Below, piece after piece: positions 34,216 through 47,119 of a stretch of 64,000 nt of DNA (positions are counted from its first letter, which is position 1; every line of letters starts with the position of its first letter). The position numbers and the translations under genes are program-made. The notes below the pieces were generated by a model. That model did no database searches. It was not told the DNA's origin and saw nothing but the letters and a program-made list of their open reading frames with translations. Source of the DNA: Manihot esculenta (Eukaryota; Streptophyta; Magnoliopsida; Malpighiales; Euphorbiaceae); NCBI RefSeq assembly GCF_001659605.2, contig NC_035170.2, positions 8,067,001 through 8,131,000 on the forward strand, in the 5' to 3' direction.

Positions 34216-34899
34216 AAAAATGTAAAAATATATCCATTAATTATGCTAAAATTTAAATATTTCTAATATATCTAATATAAAATGAAACCAAAAACTGAAC
34301 TAGAAAGCAAATTAAATCGATTTGGTTTTATTTTTTGGTTAGAACAAATATGTGCTCACCATATATATATATTTCAATGTAATGTTAATTTATGTATGAA
34401 AATTAAATTATTTTTTTCATTAATTTTTTTTCCTGTTATTGGATTTTGTCCAGGCCAGAAGTTGAACAAGTTTAATTACAAGTGCATTCAACAATCAACA
34501 AGCTAAGTTTCTCCTGTATAATCGTCAAAATTATAACCAAGACCAGTGGAAATCTTTACTTGCCTGCACAGGCTGCACTCTTTATCAAATACAACATCCA
34601 AAAACCACTACTGACTGACTATGGAGAAGACAACTAACATATAATTGAATAAATTCCACCTTTAATAAATGTCTATAACATACATTACCATCTATTATAA
34701 CTATAGATTATCTTGTCCTAGCTATTTCAATAAAACAATGAGTACAATCCACTGGCATTGCTCCACCTTAAGATATATATGTCAATTTTCATGGAATTCA
34801 CTTCCAGGAGAATGTTCAGGTCATCTGTGCAGTTCATGATCCCACTTTCAGCAAAGCTGGAGACGTGCCGAAAATCTTTAACATTTATTGACAAGGAAC

Positions 34900-37800
34900 T
34901 CAAGCAGATGCAGTTGAACATAGCTGAGAAGCAAGCTTGACTACACCCCACATCGGTGCATCATTCTGTTTGAAACAAGTTATCCTGATATCACTAATAT
35001 GATCATAAATAAGGATACAAGTTCTCATAACAAAATATGTCAAACTTACCCCTTGTCTCTATCAAAACTACGTTATCATGCAAACTCTACCTTATTAGAA
35101 GATTTCATCTTGATCAAAATTGACATGTAGATTATCTAACTTTTATGATATTTGAAATTTTTTTCCTCCCTTTTTTCTTTTCCTAGCCTAGCTTGTGACT
35201 CACCAGATAAACAACATCAAAGGCTTTACGGTAGCTAGCAAGATTGTTCTCGATATTGTCATTCCTGAAACAGAAACATGTGGTAATTCATCAATTAGCA
35301 TGTCAACAATGAATCAAAAAGAATGATAACATACAATTTAAGTTTTGAAATATGACAAAACCCACAATTTAATCCCTATTCATATTAAGAAACAAAATAG
35401 CTCCCCAGGCATATTTCATTTATTAACAAAATAGTCATCCTCTTAAAATTATTGTTATTGGGTTAAAACTTGAAAGTTTTAGCAGTTTAGTCATTAGATA
35501 TAGTTTCTTTATAACAGTTAGGTCATTACAAGTCACAACTTGCTCTACAATCATGAAAAGTTTCATCCTCGCTCAACACCCATCACTCCTATGATGTCAT
35601 TGTAAATGGTCATATTAGATTTCTCTTTCACTGTTAGCCAGCGAATTGATCTCTAATTAAGACCTTTTAATAGGGAGTCTCTAGTTTGACATCTAGCAGC
35701 ATAAAAGATTAATCAGAGGCAAAAGGCATGAAGCAATAACTATCTTCAGCCTCATGCTTTTCCTGTACTTACCAGGATATATTCTTTCACATGGTCCCAT
35801 CTCAGCCTAGCTACAAATATTCATTGTTCTTTTTTGCCTCCTTTCAGCATAAAGTTTGAGTGCTTTTTGTATGGAAAATTAGACAATCATTTCAATTAGA
35901 CAATTCGTGAAAAGACCGTAAATATACATTTCAAGTGATTTTCCCATTTTGCAAAGTACTTTGCAGTCCAAGTATATCAAAGCAATAAAGATCTTCCATT
36001 ACCAGTCATCTTCAAATCATTGACTACACATAAGAACCCAATGATCAAATCAGTTAAGGGATCAAGAACTACTTCTTCTGCAGAATCAAGAACCAAGGTG
36101 GAGGGTTACAACTTTAGGAAATCAACTGCTTATCTATTACAACTTCCAACAGCCCAGTAGAGCTGACCAGACTGGCTATATTTTCCAAAATGAGCATCAT
36201 CCCTGCCCATTAGCAACCTTCCTTATTTCTTCTCTTCCATACTACAAGGAACTTTGGGAGAGTTTTGAAAACTTAACCAACCTTGTTTAATCACCTCATA
36301 TTTTGAATACCATAAAAGAATACTACAAAACTAAATCCAACTAAAATGTGAAGCCCAGGGGGGCACAGATATGAGATAGCATATATTAATTATGTATGAT
36401 TAAGCAAAATTGCCAACTTACAGGAAGCCCACAGAAATTCGAGTCTCGTAATCCAACCCATCAGACATTCCCAAGTCGCCCAGGTGATCACCAAGAAGCA
36501 AAACATTGGTTCTCTTCTTCACTGAGGCACTGTCATCGCTTACCCCATCAACATCACCAAGATGTTCATGAACAGGAGCAGCCATATCAAGAGCATGTTC
36601 ATTTTTATTTAGACTATGAATCAACTTTCCTGTCACAAAATTAGTTCAAAAACCATAATCAGAAAAATCCTAACATATAACACTTGGCATTACTTAGTAC
36701 AAATGAATTTTATATTAATATTCTCAAAATGTTAAAATATGAAAGAACATTAAAAAAAGAAATGAAGAAAAAAAAAACTAAAAAGTAAAATAAGATTGAG
36801 AAGATAATTTCCATTGTCTTTCTACAACCAAAAAGGGGATGGTCAAAAGAAATAATGAAAGAGAGGTATACAACAAACTTGTAAATGATGAAATACAAAT
36901 TGTAAATCATCATGTCAATATCTGTTCACAAAAATTTCTAATGTACAACCAATAGAACAAACCCAAAAGCAAATAACAAAGCTCACAAAATTTTATTTAA
37001 TTCTCAATTTTCAAGATCAATATTTATAAGCTCCATTAAAATACCTAGATGAGACTGGTAGTTATAATACAACAACTGGTCCTACTAGGACTAATACTTG
37101 GAATCCAAAAATAAGAAAACACTAAATCAACACTAATTAGAAATACAAAACTAACACTAGCTAGCATATTCTAAAAAAACAGGATCCTTAAGTAATTAAA
37201 ATTACTTCCTCATTAACACTCTGTTTGGGATGTGGTAAAGTAATGTAAGGTTTTCTAAAGTATGAGATAATAAGGTAAGCTTTTTCATAGTTTTTAAATT
37301 TTAATAATTTTTTATTGTTTGGAACAACAAAAGATTCTTTAGAGAATTTGGAAGTTTTCAAGAGAAAACTTTCTCAACCCACCAATTTGGTGGTTGGAAT
37401 TGTAGGTTCTGGGAGATTTTAAAAAACTTCCAAAAACTTTATTTTAAAAATCCCCCACTCTCTCAGACATAGTTTCAAGGTTTTTAATCCTTGGAAAACC
37501 TTCTATTACCTTAAAAAACCTCCTCCCAAACAAAGGGTAAGTTTCCTAAATAGTAGAAGCCTAAGCTTCTTAATTTTAAAATGAAAAATTAAATTAAATT
37601 AATTCCAAAACTAGTTTTTGTTACCTATATCATTCTCACTTGATTGCAAACTAGATCTTGAGTTTTGCAGTGCTAAATAGTCAAAGAAATGCCAACACTA
37701 CAGGATGGAGAACATGTTGTTCTTGCTGAATCTATTATGTTTCTCCCCTTCTCCCATTTATGTCTCTCCCCCTCTTTCACTTGTTTCTCTATCTCTTGTT

Positions 37801-40800
37801 TCTGTCTCTCTCTCAACAGAAAGAGACGAGGTCAAGAGAGAGAGTGAGAGAGAAAGGAGAAAAGAGAGAAACAAGGGGAGAGAGAGAAATAAATGGGTGA
37901 GAGACAGAGAGATAGGACAAAAAGACAACAATGAGGAGAAGCGGAGAAGAGATAGAGAGAAGAAAAGAAAAAGTACATGATTGCAAAATCTGTTGGATAA
38001 AACTATAAGTAATTGCAATATCAAGTGGTTAAATAGTAATTTATCTTAAATACTAAATTATTAACGGGCAAAATGGACAAAAAGACCTATGTTTGTGAAG
38101 GAAGTGTAACTAAACGACTAAATAGCCTATTATTTTGAAATATAGGGACCAGAATGTTAACAATGATAAAAAATAGTGATTTACATGTATATTAACTTTT
38201 TCTGGTCCTTGTCGAGTGGCCCAACTTAATGTCACCATTAATCTGGTTGCATTTTCTCTAATGTCATCTTGAGTTTGCAATTGTTTCTGACTAGGAAAGC
38301 TTTATTGGTGTCTTTTACTTGCAAAGTGACTGCATTTGAATAGGAAAGTTGATCCTTTGCAAATTGAAAAACATATTAACTAATGGCAGTAAAATCATGG
38401 GATTGGGTTCCAAGAAATCAACAAACATTAACCAACTGGATGCACCTGCTAAATGAAAAAAGGCCACAGGGAGAGATTGAAAATCTTGATTGAACCCAAT
38501 TTGATACCAAATTGATTTAAAACGAATAGAACAAAACAAAAGGAAAATAACGAATCTCTTAAATTTATTTAATTCTTAATTGTCAATATCAATAATAATA
38601 AGCTTTACTAGAGTACTTAGATGATATAGGTATTTATAGTGTAATAAATGGTCCTACTAGTACTAGGATCTAGGATTAAGAATCCTAAAATAAGAAATTA
38701 CAGAACCAGTACTACTGAGGAATATAAACCAACATCCAACAATAACTAGAAATTCTAAACATTTTAATTTTACAATAATTAAAATACTGTTCCTAACTAA
38801 ATTTCCTAAATAATAGAAACTTAAACTTCTTAGTTTTAAGATGAAATAACTCGAAATAAATCACTTTCTAATCATGGAACTAAGAAAAATAATTCAAATA
38901 AATGCTGCAAATTAAATGCCGCTTACTCAATCAAAAAAACCTGCCATTCCTCACAAGTTAGGTGGAAACCATCAATTGGTCACTCAAACCAGGTGTGGAA
39001 CACCATGGTGCAAAAACTTAAAAAGCCATACATATTAACATATGTACAAAACAACAAATACTAAAAATATAAGTTAAACACCAATCATGTGAGGCAGATA
39101 TGTTTCAAAATGATACCCTTGAAAGAAATTAGTCGACCATTATCATCAAATACCATTCGGTTAGAGACAATCTTGACATTTCTAAAAGATCTATGAACTT
39201 TCTGCCTCAAGACCTGGCACAGCAAAAGCATAGTCACCAATGCAATTAAGGTTGCAAATCAGAGCCAGAAATCCAGGATGAAAAGAAAATAACCTATTGC
39301 TGAACTGTTGCAAAGGATATTTCATGAGCTTACCTCCTCTATGATATCTGCAAGCCCTGCTGAAAATATAAGAACTGGAATGTCCCTTTCCTGCAAATTC
39401 ACAGAGGCAAAAAGCAAGTAATGCTATGGATTTTAATTAAAACTGTGTTCCAAGAGAAACAGTATCTTTTTGAGGATTAATATGCCCAGCTGGATTGGGA
39501 CCAGACATTATGGATGTTCTTCTTCACATTCTTTAGTGTTCAATTGAATGATGTGACATGTTTGGATTATACAGGAAAAAGAAATTTGAAGTTCTGACTT
39601 ATTATAGACCATAAACAGGTACTCCACTTTCAGAGGGAGACTGTGGGTCAATATCCTCAAAACTATTAGTGGATAAGTTAATATTTGGGTACTGGATGAA
39701 TAATTCTTCAAGTAATAGATGAGCTGTTGGCTGGCTTGGAAGGAAATGGTAACTGGTGAAGGGAGGGCTGAAGGGTGAGTGCATCGATGAGGTATCTTGG
39801 AAAGCGTTTTTTTTCCTCGCTTAGTATGTATATCTAAAGGGAAAGGATAACTAAGGAGAGAATTTAAGAGGTTTTTAAACCTTCAAAAGAGCTCAAGATG
39901 TATATGGTTGAAGGCATTGTTCTGTGATTTTAAAAATATATATAATTTAGAATAGAACTACAACACAATTATTAAAAAAAAGTAACATATCAAACTTGCC
40001 CATTGATGTCCTAATATTACCATGGCCACCAAATTTTAAAAGTGTCATTAAGAAATAATAAAAATAGCTCATAAGATTTTCCAGAACACTTGAGTTGTCA
40101 TTGAAAGAGGAGATTACCTCCAGAAATTGAAAGAGTTCAACAACACCATCCCTAAAAGCAATAGCAGAATTAGCAACAGATTCTCTAATTGCATCACATG
40201 TAAGGCCTCCCTCAATGAGAAGATTATGAGTTTTCCCCCACCTGCGTGCAATTTATAAAAGCATAGAAAATCATAACTCCTAAAGCATGTAAAAGAGTAA
40301 ATTACTATATAAATGTGTTATCATCTAAGATGCTTAAGAGCAAGAATAGCCCCTACACAAAAAGCTATTAGCAAATACCATTCTTTCATGAGCTTTGTTT
40401 TCTCTTGGATTGGAATAGTTGGGGAAAATTCTAAAGGATGATAGTATTCGTACAATGCGTGCCTCTTAGCATCATACTCAGGATTCCCCTGCCGCAAAAG
40501 GCCATGGCTGCCTAATGCAAGAAAAACAAACAAAATGACTCATAAACAAAAATCTTCTGAATCAAATCATTATTATAAGAAAGCAGAATTTTCAGAAACA
40601 TACTGTGGCCCCGACGGTCATTCACCATGTACTTGGTTAGTGTTGCATCAAAATCTGCAATTACCTGATAGACAAAATAAACCCAGATGAGTAATAGAGA
40701 AAAAAAGTGTCAAAAGAACACAAGGAAAAATATGAAGATTGAACCTGGAGCTTGGAAGGACCCGCCATGCGAATTGCAGCAATTTTCTTTTGAAGCGAGA

Positions 40801-40852
40801 GAAGATCATCCACCACTGTAACATTGGAGAGTTCATGGCCTTCCGTAGCCAT
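34900..40852 (-). CDS. HAD-family cytosolic 5'-nucleotidase (pyrimidine / 7-methyl-GMP type), 9 exons, 304 aa
   Basis: Exons: 40852-40745, 40664-40604, 40511-40379, 40241-40118, 39390-39334, 39213-39117, 36629-36422, 35264-35204 and 34965-34900. Every junction is GT..AG and phases fit (915 nt). The family (NT5C3-like) removes phosphate from nucleoside monophosphates. HAD motif I is ADFDATLTKY (nucleophile Asp40, Asp42), motif II is FSAGL (Ser152), and the late acidic motif is GDHLGDLGMSDG (240-251). It ends NDAPMWGVVKLASQLCSTASA. An in-frame ATG at 40954 would add 34 Arg/Phe/Ile-rich residues and give 338 aa; I list the shorter form because MATEGHELSNV looks like the conserved start. Substrate (CMP/UMP versus 7-methyl-GMP) cannot be decided from sequence. 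Intron 6 (2.5 kb) holds an LTR element. Confidence 0.93.
37217..37537. mobile_element. Tourist-like MITE inside the left LTR
   Basis: Ends CACTCTGTTTGGGA and TCCCAAACAAAGGG are inverted repeats (12 of 14 positions) and the flanks are TAA (37214-37216 and 37538-37540). The sister LTR at 38513 lacks it, confirming an insertion. A 3-bp TAA/TTA target fits PIF/Harbinger-derived MITEs. No coding capacity. Confidence 0.85.
37753..37897. repeat. Imperfect pyrimidine/purine fold-back
   Basis: A T/C-rich arm starting CCCATTTATGTCTCTCCCC (37753) is followed, after a few bases near 37816, by an A/G-rich arm ending GAGAGAAATAAATGGG (37897). The arms pair over most of their length with small loops. Transcribed in either direction it would form a hairpin. 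Confidence 0.7.
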
Positions 40853-41099
40853 TCGATTCTTGAAACTAACACGACAATGCCAAAACCTGCAAGGGATGAT
40901 GATGAAGAAACGAGCAGGGAAAGTGATTATGCTCCTTTGGTATCGATAATTCATCTAAAATTTGAGAGTTGCGCAGAGCTTAAGCATTTACTGACTCATC
41001 TACTGTACTTTCATTTCAAATGGGCTGAGTTTCCTGGGGCCCAACTGTTTGGATTCGGCTGATTTCCATCAAGCAAATAATTCCAATTTAGGTTTTCCG

Positions 41100-43079
41100 A
41101 GAATTATTTTTTATATTTTCAAAATCGTATTTTATAATTTTTTATATAAATTATGTTTTTTCATAAAAATAAAAAAAATAATAAATAAAAAAATTTTGTC
41201 AGAATATTGAAGGACTACATGCACGTTATTACTACATATTTTATTTTTCAATTTATTGTTTTAATTTTAATTTTAATTTAATAATATTTTTTTTAAAAGT
41301 AAAACTACTTATTGTATTAATAAAATTCTATTAAATAAAAAGGATATCATCCCAAATAGATGGATGATTATACTTAATAGATTCTCTAATCAAAATATGA
41401 GCAGTTAGAGTAATATTACAACAAACCCATCTAACAGAAATATTAGTTCCAGAGTCTAATAAAGATTTATGATCATTCAAAATTAAACCCATACATAAGA
41501 TAATTTGATAAAAATGCTCCTTAAGTATCTGTCTAAAACCCTATATAAGATAATTTGGCAAAAATGATCCTCTTTCTTTCTCATCTGTCGAGTATAAATT
41601 ATTAAAGTCTGCCGAACAAAGTTACGGAAGATAGTTTCTACAAGATAAAACTTGAATAAGATTCGAAGACTGACATCATCGTTGCGATTCTGGAAATCCA
41701 TAATAACTAGTAAATCTTTATTGAACATTATATTTCGAAATAACCAAATCAATAAAATTTGAAAAAAAGCCAACCACAGAAACAGACACATGACTGTTCT
41801 ACATTAACGAACGGTCTCCTCCCAATTCTTATTTATTGACCAAGAAGCAACCATCAAAGTGTAAAAAATTACAAAAAAGTTTCATACGAGAACTAAGAGC
41901 TTTTGTTTTCATAAAAAATAAAATGTATTGGATTGAATCAATCATAAGTGACGATCAGAATATCTCTGGAACTCTTAATAGGGATAACAGCATCTTCTTT
42001 TTCATCGATAGTCAATTGACGCAGATCGTCTTCTATGGGAAAGGGAAAAGAAGAAATTAGGTTTAAGGAAGAGGAAAAGGCGAGAGTATCAAGTCACAAA
42101 AAACCACAAGGGGAAACCTAATTTATTAATAATTTAAAACTACTTAATTAATTTTAAAATATTTATTCATAAATAAAAATAGTATTAATAATTTAGATTG
42201 TGTTTTTATCACTAAATTATATAAAAATAATCATAAATAATTAAAACTAATAAAATAATCATAAAAAATAATAATAGCAATTAAATTTAATTAAAATGAG
42301 CTCCCCATGTCAATTTCTTAATAATCTTAGAAAATGTCATATATTATAAGCTTCACATGTCCATTGTTAGTACTATTTTTTAGTACCCTTAGAAAATATC
42401 ACATGTCAACTTCTTAAAAAAAAATAACTTGCTTTATATATATATATATATATATAGATAGATAGATTTTAAAAGTTGTATCAATTTCAACGTAAATTTA
42501 CAATTTATAACAATTTTATAGCACAATTACAAATTGCCTAAACATTTTCAAAAATTTTTAATTTTTTAATAAATAAATTACTTTACTTTTAAAAATTTTA
42601 ATATTAGGAGAAACATCCTCTATTCAAACTCCTAACAAATTGTCAAAGGACATAAGTTTGTCAAAGGACATAAGTTAGTTAAAGTATGGGCAGTAAAATT
42701 CTCAACTCCCTTAGTGAAAGACCAAAAATAAGAATGCAAAAAATCAACTGCTTGCAAACGATCCCAAACTACTGCTTTTAGGTCTTATCTATCAACGGTT
42801 GACATGTCGCAACTAGATTTTTAATTAAAAAATTCATGAATTTGACATTGTGAGTTTCTTTCTTTAATACTTCATATGCTATCTCATAATTTAATTCTTT
42901 CACCTGTATTACCTCAGTATTGAACCGTGAGATAAAACTCTTTAAAGACTTACAAAGTTAGAAAAAATTTTTTTAGGAGATATACAAGTAATAAATCTAA
43001 ATTTAAATAACGTAGCAAGCTATGTAAAATTTTAAATTAAACCTACACTCATATTTTGATACCGTTTTTAAATCAAACC
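41100..43079. other. AT-rich intergenic DNA upstream of the nucleotidase gene
   Basis: Contains a TA/GATA microsatellite (42437-42470) and a near-perfect 20-bp tandem repeat ('gtcaaaggacataagtt', 42645-42680). The minus-strand frame at 41483-41791 has no recognisable domain. No gene is supported. Confidence 0.5.
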
Positions 43080-45250
43080 TGTGAGTATTGATGGAAAATC
43101 CCGAAACCAGAGCGAGCTTACCATCTTCCTCCCCAAAAACAGAGCAAAACCCTCTGTTAACTTTTTTTTTTAAAAAAAAATCCTATTTTAAATCCAAATC
43201 TACACCCCTCGATCCAATCAATCCATAAACTTCCAAAATCCTCAGCTAGATCCTAATTTAAATCAATATCCTGATCAGAAATTTAATAGTTTCTCCCAGA
43301 GGCTCTAATAATTGGATAGGTGAGTTATATCCCTTTTATTCAAATTATTACGATATAATTTATTTTCTCTACCATTAAATAGTGATTTTTGTGATTTGAG
43401 AATTAAAAGAGTATATGTTTTAGTTAGACCCATTTATAAGATTCTATATATTTTTGGATTAATGATTTTCATATGTTGATCTAAATAATATTTATAGTTT
43501 ATCATGTATTTTTGTTGAGTCTGTGTAATTTTGGAAGATCTAGTTATGCCGAAATATTACCGAATTTTTCTTAAATATATATATAAAACTATATTTAAAA
43601 TTTCGCATTTTACGTTTTATATTTTTATTCTAGAATATTTATTTATTACTTGATATATTATTTTTCTTCTTAATTCTAGGGGAGGACTCATCTTTGAGGA
43701 TAGATAATAGGGGTGCTCCTACAATCTAGGGTTATTTTGTCTCCAGTACTAGTGAGTGGATAAATATGTAACGTTGATATTTTTTTTAAAAATATATTTA
43801 TATATGTATATGCTATTTATTTATTTAAAATGTGAAAGGATGAAATGAATTTATATTTCTTGAATGAATGAAAATTGAATTTTAAATACGGCTGAATAAA
43901 TAGTCAATTACACTCTGTATATGCACCGAACAGATAACACATTGATGACAAGTGATTTATTTTCAGCATAATATATATTTATACTGTCTTTGGGACAACA
44001 CTTTATATACAGACAATATTTGGGGCGTATGTCAGGTGGGCACCCTTTGAGGGTAGCTCTGCACATGTGTATGACCAGTATTTTATTAGCTCTTGGGCCA
44101 AAATTGTCATTGATAAATCTGGTTTTCTTCTTGCTTCATCATATGGTCAGGGGTCTATCGTGGATGCCTCCGGTGAAGATCCTCCGACGTTCAAGTCAGG
44201 TTCATAAACTGGTGTAGTATGGATAAACAAGAGTTGCAGAGAAAAATAATGTAAAAAAAATGGAGTCGAGGAAGAAGCAAGAAGAAGAAGAAAGAAAGAT
44301 CCCCTTTTTTCCTGCCCCTCCTGTTTCTGCTATGGTGCTACCTGTCTATGTCACTCAGGCCCATGCATATGGGCGTGTCAGACCCCCTCTCCACGCTAGG
44401 CGGCCATTTAATTCCCTCAGCGCACATGCGAGCAGGGCTGCGAATTGACTGGACCAACTCCTCTCCCTCACATCACATCACCGGGCTGGGCTTCTTCCTG
44501 CTGGGTTTGGGCTCGTGGGTAATCCATCTGGCCCGGCACGTCTGGGTCGAGACCTGAGATGCTGAGTTGGTCAGCCTAAGGAGGGCTTGATGGGATTTGG
44601 GCCATTGTTCTCCTCTTGGGTCCGGCCTCGCCCAGAGTAGAGGAAGGCCAACGGTCATCAGTCATCATAGAGCCCAAGATGCCAACATTGCTCTCAGGCT
44701 GTCATTATTTTATTTTATCACACCTAAGATGCTACTATTATCTACAGGGAACATGTTATGAGTGTATGCAGATTTTATTTTTTACATTTATGATATTTGG
44801 ATTTATTATCCAGCAGTGAAATCTTAGCAATTTATATTCAGTTTATTTTAGCTAAGTATTTAGTACTATTAAATACCTAAACTTTTTTTTTCCCTTTGTT
44901 ATTTAATTATCCGCTCACTGAATAGTTTGTACTCACCCTTTATACTTTTAATATTACAGATATCGGTCTATATCTCTTAGTTTTGTCCTTTCTTCCACTT
45001 CTTCTGCTCAGAGTCTAGTGGAGGTCGGGTCAATTCTAAATCCTTTATAACTTTTTGTAATTTTGAAAGATAATGTATAAATTGTATATTCAAGTATTGG
45101 ATGTATTTTGTTTAGTGTAAATATATTATGAATTGACTAGACCATCCATCAGTCTTCTCTTATATGTTTAATATTTTAAAATTATAGCAGGAAATTCTGT
45201 CAGTTTTTCGAGTCATATTCATCTCTACAAATTAGAAAATGGGTGTGACA
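43080..45250 (+). mobile_element. LTR of another Ty3/gypsy element
   Basis: The right end GGGTGTGACA at 45241-45250 is followed by a tRNA-Met primer site and a gag start. The left end is placed tentatively at TGTGAGTATTG (43080). I found no second LTR copy in the window. It is unrelated in sequence to the 5751-8081 family. Confidence 0.6.
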
Positions 45251-45255
45251 ATTTT

Positions 45256-45410
45256 TGGTATTAGAGCTTAGGTTTATAGATTCTGTAGACTTTTTTTGAG
45301 TTAGTATTCTTAATTATATTCAGATAATTCTTTTCGTATTTTCGTTTGTAGGACAATGCCACCCAAAGTAGGTAATAGAAGTCGAGGCCGTGGTGTTCGT
45401 ATGGTGTGAA
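45256..45410 (+). pseudogene. Primer site and first codons of gag, then truncated
   Basis: TGGTATTAGAGC at 45256-45267 is a one-base variant of the tRNA-Met primer site. An ATG at 45356 opens MPPKVGNRSRGRGVRMV before a stop at 45407; basic, RGRG-containing starts like this are common in plant gypsy gag. Sequence after 45417 is unrelated, so the element is cut here. Confidence 0.65.
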
Positions 45411-45420
45411 GATCAGCTGC

Positions 45421-46250
45421 TTGATGTGGGACGAGTCCCACATCGGTAAAATTACGGCAAATCGAATTGAATATAATAGTTAGCATGAAATTACTAAATA
45501 ACTTGGATTAACCATTTTGGGTCAAGTGGAAAGTGGGTCTAAAAGTTATTTGAGTATTTGCTCGTTGTTTAGATTATTGAGATATGCTTTATTGAACATT
45601 GGAGGGCATTTTTTTGTCCATTGCCAGAGTTAAAAGAAAAAGGGATAGATCCCCTTTTTTAAGAGAAAGAGAAAGAGAAAGAGAAAGAGAAAGAAAATAG
45701 TCATAATCCAAATGAATAGGGAGGATTCAATGGACTTTCCGGCAACAGAACCAAATGATGCTGAAAAACAAAGTTGTGCTATTATTGGCTAGACCTGCAA
45801 GAAAGAGAACATGAGGTGGTGGGTGCCCACGGCAGCCACTTCGATGCTCATGTCAATATACCGAAGAATGAGGTAAATGCAATGAATTGCTTAGAACTTG
45901 AGTAGTATAATAGAATAACATATATTTACTTCTGCGATTCTTCTCCTTTTATATTATAAAAAGGTAGAAATAAATATAGTATTTCTTAATAATATGGCAA
46001 TGATGTGACTAGCTGCTTGATAAAGGATATCGCCAACTAATAGGTTAGTAGTCCCGCGATTATAGGCGTAATGGGATACGCTGCCTGTATCTAATAACGA
46101 TAATTTTGTATCGAGACTCATCCTATCAAGGAGAGGATGAGTTTTGATGATAAATTAGATATTGCGGTGTCCCGATTTTTATTTTCTTGAACGAAATCAC
46201 ATTATTTATTAGATTCTTATTATATGGACCTATTCTACAGTGATAGCTTA
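45421..46250. repeat. Dispersed repeat, copy 2 (partner at 10705-11200), with GAGAAA microsatellite
   Basis: From about 45635 to 46120 the sequence aligns with 10705-11200 ('ggcaacagaaccaaatgatg', 'gatatcgccaactaatagg'). A GAGAAA hexamer is repeated about five times at 45663-45695. To the left, 45425-45445 is a short perfect palindrome (GATGTGGGACGAGTCCCACATC). Together these suggest a retroelement LTR or leader, but no complete element can be delimited. Confidence 0.55.
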
Positions 46251-47119
46251 TAACATATTTTGGGCCATTATTATACAACACAGTAAGTTTAAATTTAACA
46301 CCAAAATTGTAATTATTTAAGATCTGAATTTTATAATCACCAAAAAATTATAACACTAGTGGACAAGTGAAAATTAATTATCTTTAAAAACATTTATTTT
46401 AAATAATTAAGAAAAATTATTTTATTATTCTATTAATAATATGATATGTGATCCCAAAAATATTTTAAAATGACAAATAATAAAAGGATCATTTTAAAAT
46501 TCTATCCTAATAGTGTGTGCATATATATACCTAACAAATATAAAACTAATAATAAGAGACAATTTTTTATTGTCATCTATTGAATATATTAGGGACAAAA
46601 TTTACCATTATCTCTGTTTCTATAAAATTTTAAAAAAATAGGAAATAAATTTCTTATTAAAAAAATAGGATTAGTGATCCTCCACTATTCCTTAAGAAAG
46701 ACAACTTTAGGGATTTAGAAATCCCTAAGGTGTTCTTTCTAAACACTATGCGAAAAGATGGAAGACACGTCGCTACTCTTTGCCATGTGTTGGTCGCTTA
46801 GAAGGAGAGAGAGTTAGTAGAACGGATCATTCTCCCAAATTTCTTTTATGTATGCTTTGGACCTCACGTCCTTGAGAGACCAAATGGATCCTTTTGGAAG
46901 GTTTATGTCCATATTGAAACCAATTCTGTTTTTTTTTTTTTTTTTTCAGTATAATTATTATATAAAGCAATCAGTCCATGGAATAACTGAAATAAGAATT
47001 GAAAAATGCCAAAAAAATTAAAATAATTTCATAAAAACATCATCAATGTTATTGTACAACAACAAAAATGAGGTGAGAGGATTAGAATAATCACAACTAT
47101 AAGGATTTTTATCACATTA
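46251..47119. other. AT-rich intergenic DNA, no gene seen
   Basis: No supported frame; contains a poly-T run at 46929-46947. The part nearest 47119 is probably the 3' UTR of the minus-strand NT-C2 gene. Confidence 0.5.

Larger units (their letters stand above)
36942..38870 (-). mobile_element. Non-autonomous LTR element in intron 6 of the nucleotidase gene
   Basis: Direct repeats at 36942-about 37600 (containing a MITE) and 38513-about 38870 share many phrases, for example 'ggtcctactag' (37078, 38650) and 'tttcctaaata(g/a)tagaa' (37543, 38804). A reverse tRNA-Met-like primer site (TTTGGTATCAAAT on the minus strand, about 38500-38512) abuts the right repeat, giving minus orientation. The interior has no recognisable protein. 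Outer ends and target duplication are uncertain. Confidence 0.65.

Noticed and set aside
37705..38024. Arg/Glu-rich and Ser/Leu-rich frames on opposite strands
   Set aside because: They are produced by the A/G and T/C fold-back inside an intron.
41483..41791. 102-aa minus-strand frame, considered as a LINE remnant
   Set aside because: No reverse transcriptase, endonuclease or RNase H motif could be recognised.
44260..44557. Two short plus-strand frames with Pro/Arg-rich sequence
   Set aside because: They lie within an LTR, have no domain or splice context, and are probably chance.
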